Assembly (NCBI RefSeq): GCF_000416965.1
Contig: NZ_ATCL01000020.1
Coordinates: 806,001-870,000 of the forward strand
DNA length: 64,000 bases
Source of the DNA: Exiguobacterium chiriqhucha RW-2
Lineage (GTDB): Bacteria; Bacillota; Bacilli; Exiguobacteriales; Exiguobacteriaceae
Direction of reading: 5' to 3'
Shown here: one piece after another, positions 60,922 through 64,000 of the stretch
Layout of the letters: every line of letters begins with the position of its first letter
How positions within the stretch are numbered: the stretch's first letter is position 1
Program-made: the position numbers and the translations under genes
Notes under the pieces: generated by a model
The model's database searches: none
The model's input: only the letters and a program-made list of their open reading frames with translations
Told to the model about the DNA's origin: nothing

Positions 60922-62103
60922 ATGACAGGATTTTTATTATTGACCGTGATTTACATTGCCTTTATCAGTCTTGGCCTGCCCGACGCCTTGCTCGGTGTCA
61001 GTTGGCCGTTGATGCACGTCGAGTTCAACGCCCCAATCTCGATGGCCGGATGGATTTTTATGACCATTGCTGCAGGCACGATTTTATCGAGCCTACTCAG
61101 CGGTAGGTTGCTCGAACGTTTCGATACGAAGCAAGTCACGTTCGGCTCCGGACTCGTGACGGCAATGTGCCTGCTCGGCTTTTACGCGGCCCCGTCCTTG
61201 ATTTGGCTGTTCGTCCTATCGATTCCACTCGGACTTGGTGCCGGGGCGGTCGATGCCGCGCTCAACCATTACGTCGCAGAAAACCATCAGGCGCACCATA
61301 TGAACTGGCTCCATTGTTTCTGGGGCGTCGGAGCGACGGGCGGACCGCTCGTCATGGCCGGTGTCTTGACGGAGAGCGGTTGGCGTGACGGCTATTTAAT
61401 CGTCGCGTTGATTCAGTTCGCGCTCGCCTTCCTCCTGCTCCTGTCGTTCCCGCTCTGGAAGCGCGAAAACAAAACGGAGCCCTCCACGCTCGAACGACAA
61501 GAGACGGCCGTGACCGCGCTCGAACGAAAGATGCCGAAAGGCCTCTCGTATGCGCTAGCCACGTTCCTGCTCTATTGTGGGATTGAGGCGCTCATCGGCC
61601 TGTGGGCCAGCAGTTATCTCGTCCAGATGAAACAGTTCTCTGTCGCGACGGCCGCGACGTGGGTGTCAATCTATTACGGCAGCATCACGCTCGGTCGCTT
61701 CCTGAGCGGGTTCCTCTCGTTCCGCTTCACGAATCGACAAATGATTCGGCTCGGGCAAACCTTCGCTTTAATCGGTAGCCTCGTGTTTCTCATTCCGGCG
61801 ACCGGAGCGATGTTGATCGGATTGATTTGTATCGGGCTAGGCTTGGCCCCGATTTACCCGAGCATGCTTCATGAGACGCCGCAGCGGTTCGGGAAGGAAC
61901 GGGCAAAACGGTTGATGGGCTTCCAGATGGCGTTCGCCTACACGGGCAGCACGTTCCTGCCACCGCTATTCGGACTCATCGTGTCTCAGACGTCGCTCGG
62001 CCTATTCCCGCTCGTGACCGTCTTGATCATGCTCGGGATGCTCTTGAACACGGAACGCTTGAACTCGATCATGCACCAACCATCAAAGGAGGAACTCACA
62101 TGA
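60922..62103 (+). CDS. MFS transporter, sugar type (FucP-like)
   Basis: A 393-residue major facilitator with 12 helices. GLGAGAVDAALNHYVAENHQ and MNWLHCFWGVGATGGPLVM are typical of the FucP/sugar-type branch, in which N and H residues in helices 4-5 take part in substrate/proton binding. GAGGTG precedes the ATG 11 bp after the ROK stop. With an upstream ROK regulator and downstream HAD phosphatase, uptake of a sugar or related polyol is likely; the substrate is unknown. Confidence 0.85.
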   Translation: MTGFLLLTVIYIAFISLGLPDALLGVSWPLMHVEFNAPISMAGWIFMTIAAGTILSSLLSGRLLERFDTKQVTFGSGLVTAMCLLGFYAAPSLIWLFVLSIPLGLGAGAVDAALNHYVAENHQAHHMNWLHCFWGVGATGGPLVMAGVLTESGWRDGYLIVALIQFALAFLLLLSFPLWKRENKTEPSTLERQETAVTALERKMPKGLSYALATFLLYCGIEALIGLWASSYLVQMKQFSVATAATWVSIYYGSITLGRFLSGFLSFRFTNRQMIRLGQTFALIGSLVFLIPATGAMLIGLICIGLGLAPIYPSMLHETPQRFGKERAKRLMGFQMAFAYTGSTFLPPLFGLIVSQTSLGLFPLVTVLIMLGMLLNTERLNSIMHQPSKEELT

Positions 62104-62480
62104 AAATCGAACACATCGCCATATGGGTGAACGACCTCGAACCGATGCGCCGCTTCTACGAGACGTACCTCGGGGCAACTGCAAACGACAAGTATACGAA
62201 CGAACAAAAACAGTTCGAATCCTATTTTCTGACGTTCCCTGATTCGACATGCCGGCTCGAGTTGATGCGACGCCCGGACGTCCAAGGCACACCACGCGAA
62301 ACGATCGGCTACGCGCATATCGCGTTCGCGCTCGGTAGCAAAGAGGCGGTCGATGCGTTGACACGACGACTCGAAGTCGACGGGTATCCGCTCATCGACG
62401 GACCGCGGACGACGGGAGACGGTTATTATGAAAGTGTCCTGCTCGACCCCGAACAAAATAAACTTGAATTGACGATTTAA
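62100..62480 (+). CDS. VOC-family protein (glyoxalase/dioxygenase fold)
   Basis: A 126-residue protein of the VOC fold: IEHIAIWVNDLEPMRRFYETYLGA at the start, ETIGYAHIAFAL in the middle, and DGYYESVLLDPEQNKLELT at the end. Metal ligands His5 and Glu (C-terminal LELT) are in place, plus His in YAHIAF. Many lactoylglutathione-lyase-like proteins of this size have unknown substrates. Coupled to the MFS gene by ATGA. Confidence 0.88.
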   Translation: MKIEHIAIWVNDLEPMRRFYETYLGATANDKYTNEQKQFESYFLTFPDSTCRLELMRRPDVQGTPRETIGYAHIAFALGSKEAVDALTRRLEVDGYPLIDGPRTTGDGYYESVLLDPEQNKLELTI

Positions 62481-62492
62481 GGAGATGAGACG

Positions 62493-63329
62493 ATGATTCA
62501 GGCGATTTTACTCGACCTTGACGGAACGTTATTGACCGACCAGAAGATGATTTCATCGCGCACGAAACAGATATTGCTCGACCTCCAGGCGGAAGGCAAA
62601 AAAGTCGTACTCGCCTCCGGCCGGCCGAAACGGGGCATCGAACCGTTCGCCGAAGAGCTCAGACTGCATGAATACGGGGGACTCATCGTCTCCTCGAACG
62701 GGGCGTGCGTCACGGATGCTGCGACGAATGAAACATTGTTCGAACAGGCGATTCATCCGAACGACGCTCGTGCCATTTTGGATCATTTGACCGGCTTCGA
62801 CGTCATTCCGATGATCAATGACGAGACGTATATGTATGTCAATGACGTCTTCAACGGCATGCTCGAGTTGAACGGTGAGCCGTTCAATATCATCGAATAT
62901 GAGTCGCGCGGCGGTCGGTTCCGATTACGGGAAGCACCCCGTCTCGCCGACGCCATCCATTTCCCCGTCTATAAGATTCTCGTCGCGGGACAACCTGACT
63001 ATCTGCAGGCGCATGCCGCTTCTCTCGCCGGACCGTTCACGGACCGCGTCACCGGCATGTTCACGGCCGCCATGTACTATGAGTTCACGGATCTCGGAAT
63101 CGACAAGGCCCGGGCACTTAATCATGTGTTCCGGGAGATTGGGATTGACCGCGAGCATGTCATCGCGTTCGGTGACGGGCATAACGACCGGTCGATCATC
63201 GAGTATGCCGGCATCGGCGTCGCCATGGGCAACGCCGTCGAGGACATCTTGACCATCGCCACGGAAGTGACGACATCGAACAATGAAGACGGGATCGCCA
63301 CCGTCTTGTCCCGTTACTTGACGACGTGA
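62493..63329 (+). CDS. HAD-superfamily sugar phosphatase (Cof/YidA type)
   Basis: A 278-residue HAD hydrolase of the Cof subfamily: motif I LLDLDGTLLTD, motif II LASGRP, Lys in the DKARAL motif III, and motif IV GDGHNDRSI, with a C2-type cap between. These enzymes remove phosphate from sugar phosphates and related small molecules. GGAGATG lies before the ATG, 12 bp after the VOC gene. It ends the ROK-MFS-VOC-HAD cassette. Confidence 0.92.
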   Translation: MIQAILLDLDGTLLTDQKMISSRTKQILLDLQAEGKKVVLASGRPKRGIEPFAEELRLHEYGGLIVSSNGACVTDAATNETLFEQAIHPNDARAILDHLTGFDVIPMINDETYMYVNDVFNGMLELNGEPFNIIEYESRGGRFRLREAPRLADAIHFPVYKILVAGQPDYLQAHAASLAGPFTDRVTGMFTAAMYYEFTDLGIDKARALNHVFREIGIDREHVIAFGDGHNDRSIIEYAGIGVAMGNAVEDILTIATEVTTSNNEDGIATVLSRYLTT

Positions 63330-63339
63330 CGACATACAA

Positions 63340-63373
63340 AAGACAGGCAGCCTTTGAGGGGCTGCCTGTCTTG
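63340..63373. terminator. Bidirectional terminator between the HAD gene and fur
   Basis: AGACAGGCAGC/GCTGCCTGTCT 11-bp stem with a 9-nt loop. On minus it is followed by TTTTGT (fur side). Confidence 0.88.
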
Positions 63374-63375
63374 CT

Positions 63376-63855
63376 TTATCCGTTGATGACTGCTTTATGA
63401 CCCTCGAGCGTGACGCCTTTGGCTTGGCAAACTTTACAGATGCCGTGAAACGTCAAGCGATGATCTTTGATTAAAAATTCGTATTTGCTTTCAACTTTCT
63501 TCTCGACGTCGACGAGCAAGTCTTCCATGATCTCCTCGACCGAACCGCACTCGACACAGACGAGATGATGGTGCGAATGGTTCGCGCCTTCTGGTCTGAG
63601 GTCGAAACGGGCGACGCCGTCACCGAAGTTGACTTTGTCGACGACACCGAGCTCCGTCAATAGCTCCAGCGTCCGATAGACGGTCGCGAGCCCGATTTCC
63701 GGTGCGATGCTTTTGACGAGCATGAACACGTTCTCTGCGCTCAAATGGTCCGTCTCATTCTCAAGTAGAATCCGGACAGTTGATTCTCGTTGCGGTGTCA
63801 ATTTATATCCTTTGGCGCTCAATTGCTGTTTGATCCGTTCAATTCGCGTTTCCAT
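63376..63855 (-). CDS. fur: Ferric uptake regulator Fur
   Basis: Fur represses iron uptake genes when bound to Fe2+. The 159-residue protein has the winged helix (KGYKLTPQRESTVRILLE, APEIGLATVYRTLELLTELGVV), the metal region EGANHSHHHLVC, and two CxxC structural zinc motifs (CVECG and CKVC). PerR and Zur are close relatives; position next to xerD-deoB-punA, as in B. subtilis fur-ripX-drm-pupG, and the NHSHHHL motif favour Fur. METRIERIKQQ at 63855 has GGGGG 6 nt upstream; nine more upstream codons lack one. Confidence 0.9.
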   Translation of the reverse strand: METRIERIKQQLSAKGYKLTPQRESTVRILLENETDHLSAENVFMLVKSIAPEIGLATVYRTLELLTELGVVDKVNFGDGVARFDLRPEGANHSHHHLVCVECGSVEEIMEDLLVDVEKKVESKYEFLIKDHRLTFHGICKVCQAKGVTLEGHKAVING

Positions 63856-63889
63856 AAGGCGCCCCCTCTTAGCATAATTCACTATTCAA

Positions 63890-63918
63890 AGCATACCGAA
63901 GTTCGTCCGGTTTTTCAA
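63890..63918 (-). promoter_or_regulatory. fur promoter (TTGAAA, 17 bp, TATGCT)
   Basis: On minus, TTGAAA (63918-63913) and TATGCT (63895-63890) with a 17-bp spacer. Confidence 0.6.
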
Positions 63919-63979
63919 ATTAAAATGATTCCTATGTAAGTGTAACATAACTCACTCTAGTTTAGAATCATTTCAATTT
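63917..63979. promoter_or_regulatory. Paired Per/Fur-box-like operators as a 15-bp inverted repeat before fur
   Basis: AAATTAAAATGATTC (63917-63931) is repeated inverted as GAATCATTTCAATTT (63965-63979) with one mismatch. Each arm is centred on AATNATT, the core of PerR/Fur boxes; against TTATAATNATTATAA I count 10 and 11 matches of 14. The left arm touches the fur -35. PerR control of fur is known in B. subtilis. Confidence 0.45.
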
Positions 63980-64000
63980 AGATAATTGCCACCACTGAAT

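Overview
The window reads as one 64-kb stretch of a Bacillales chromosome. Gene order follows Bacillus subtilis over long blocks, base composition is fairly GC-rich for the group, and many starts carry strong GGAGG-type ribosome binding sites. The retained blocks lack the sporulation genes that sit inside them in Bacillus, which with the composition fits an Exiguobacterium-like organism. That name is an inference from gene content; no 16S gene is in the window.

Layout. (1) 1-16.7 kb: the lexA to citB block on the minus strand (lexA on plus): aconitase (cut by the window edge), a DUF2621 protein, ccdC, ccdA, yneF, tkt, ynzC, yneB, a YneA-position protein and lexA. It is broken up by prfC, an acetate-type Na+/solute symporter with its DUF485 partner, a Spo0E-like phosphatase and a heterodimeric ABC exporter. 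(2) 16.8-22.5 kb: an AlkC/AlkD-like HEAT-repeat protein, then hflX-ynbB-glnR-glnA with a double GlnR operator. (3) 22.6-31.7 kb: the accessory part. It holds a degenerate tyrosine recombinase, a small membrane protein, a GNAT acetyltransferase, an MDR oxidoreductase, an MFS exporter, two overlapping unknown genes, DUF4256, a tandem pair of paralogous membrane proteins, and an ECF sigma/DUF4179 anti-sigma pair. (4) 31.8-45.7 kb: kbl-tdh, spoVS, ymdB, rny, recA, cinA, pgsA, rodZ, ymfK, ymfI-H-F and a corrinoid adenosyltransferase. (5) 45.7-55.3 kb: resE-resD, resC-B-A, rluB, scpB-scpA, ypuF, ribT, ppiB. (6) 55.4-64 kb: pdp-punA-deoB-xerD, a ROK/MFS/VOC/HAD cassette, and fur.

How it works together. 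ResA, ResB, ResC, CcdA and CcdC make up a System II cytochrome c maturation set with the ResDE two-component system beside it. LexA, its divergent neighbour, recA and possibly the recombinase carry candidate SOS boxes. GlnR controls glnRA. Candidate CcpC, CcpA and PerR-type sites lie before aconitase, the acetate symporter and fur. YmfF, YmfH, YmfI and perhaps YnbB belong to EF-P modification in B. subtilis. The pdp-punA-deoB genes form a nucleoside salvage operon.

No rRNA, tRNA, CRISPR array, insertion sequence or clear prophage was seen. I found no convincing complete new system. The best candidates for something undescribed are the coupled unknown pair at 26977-28309, the tandem membrane paralogues at 28971-30028, the degenerate recombinase at 22595-23593, and the YneA-position protein that has lost its LysM domain.
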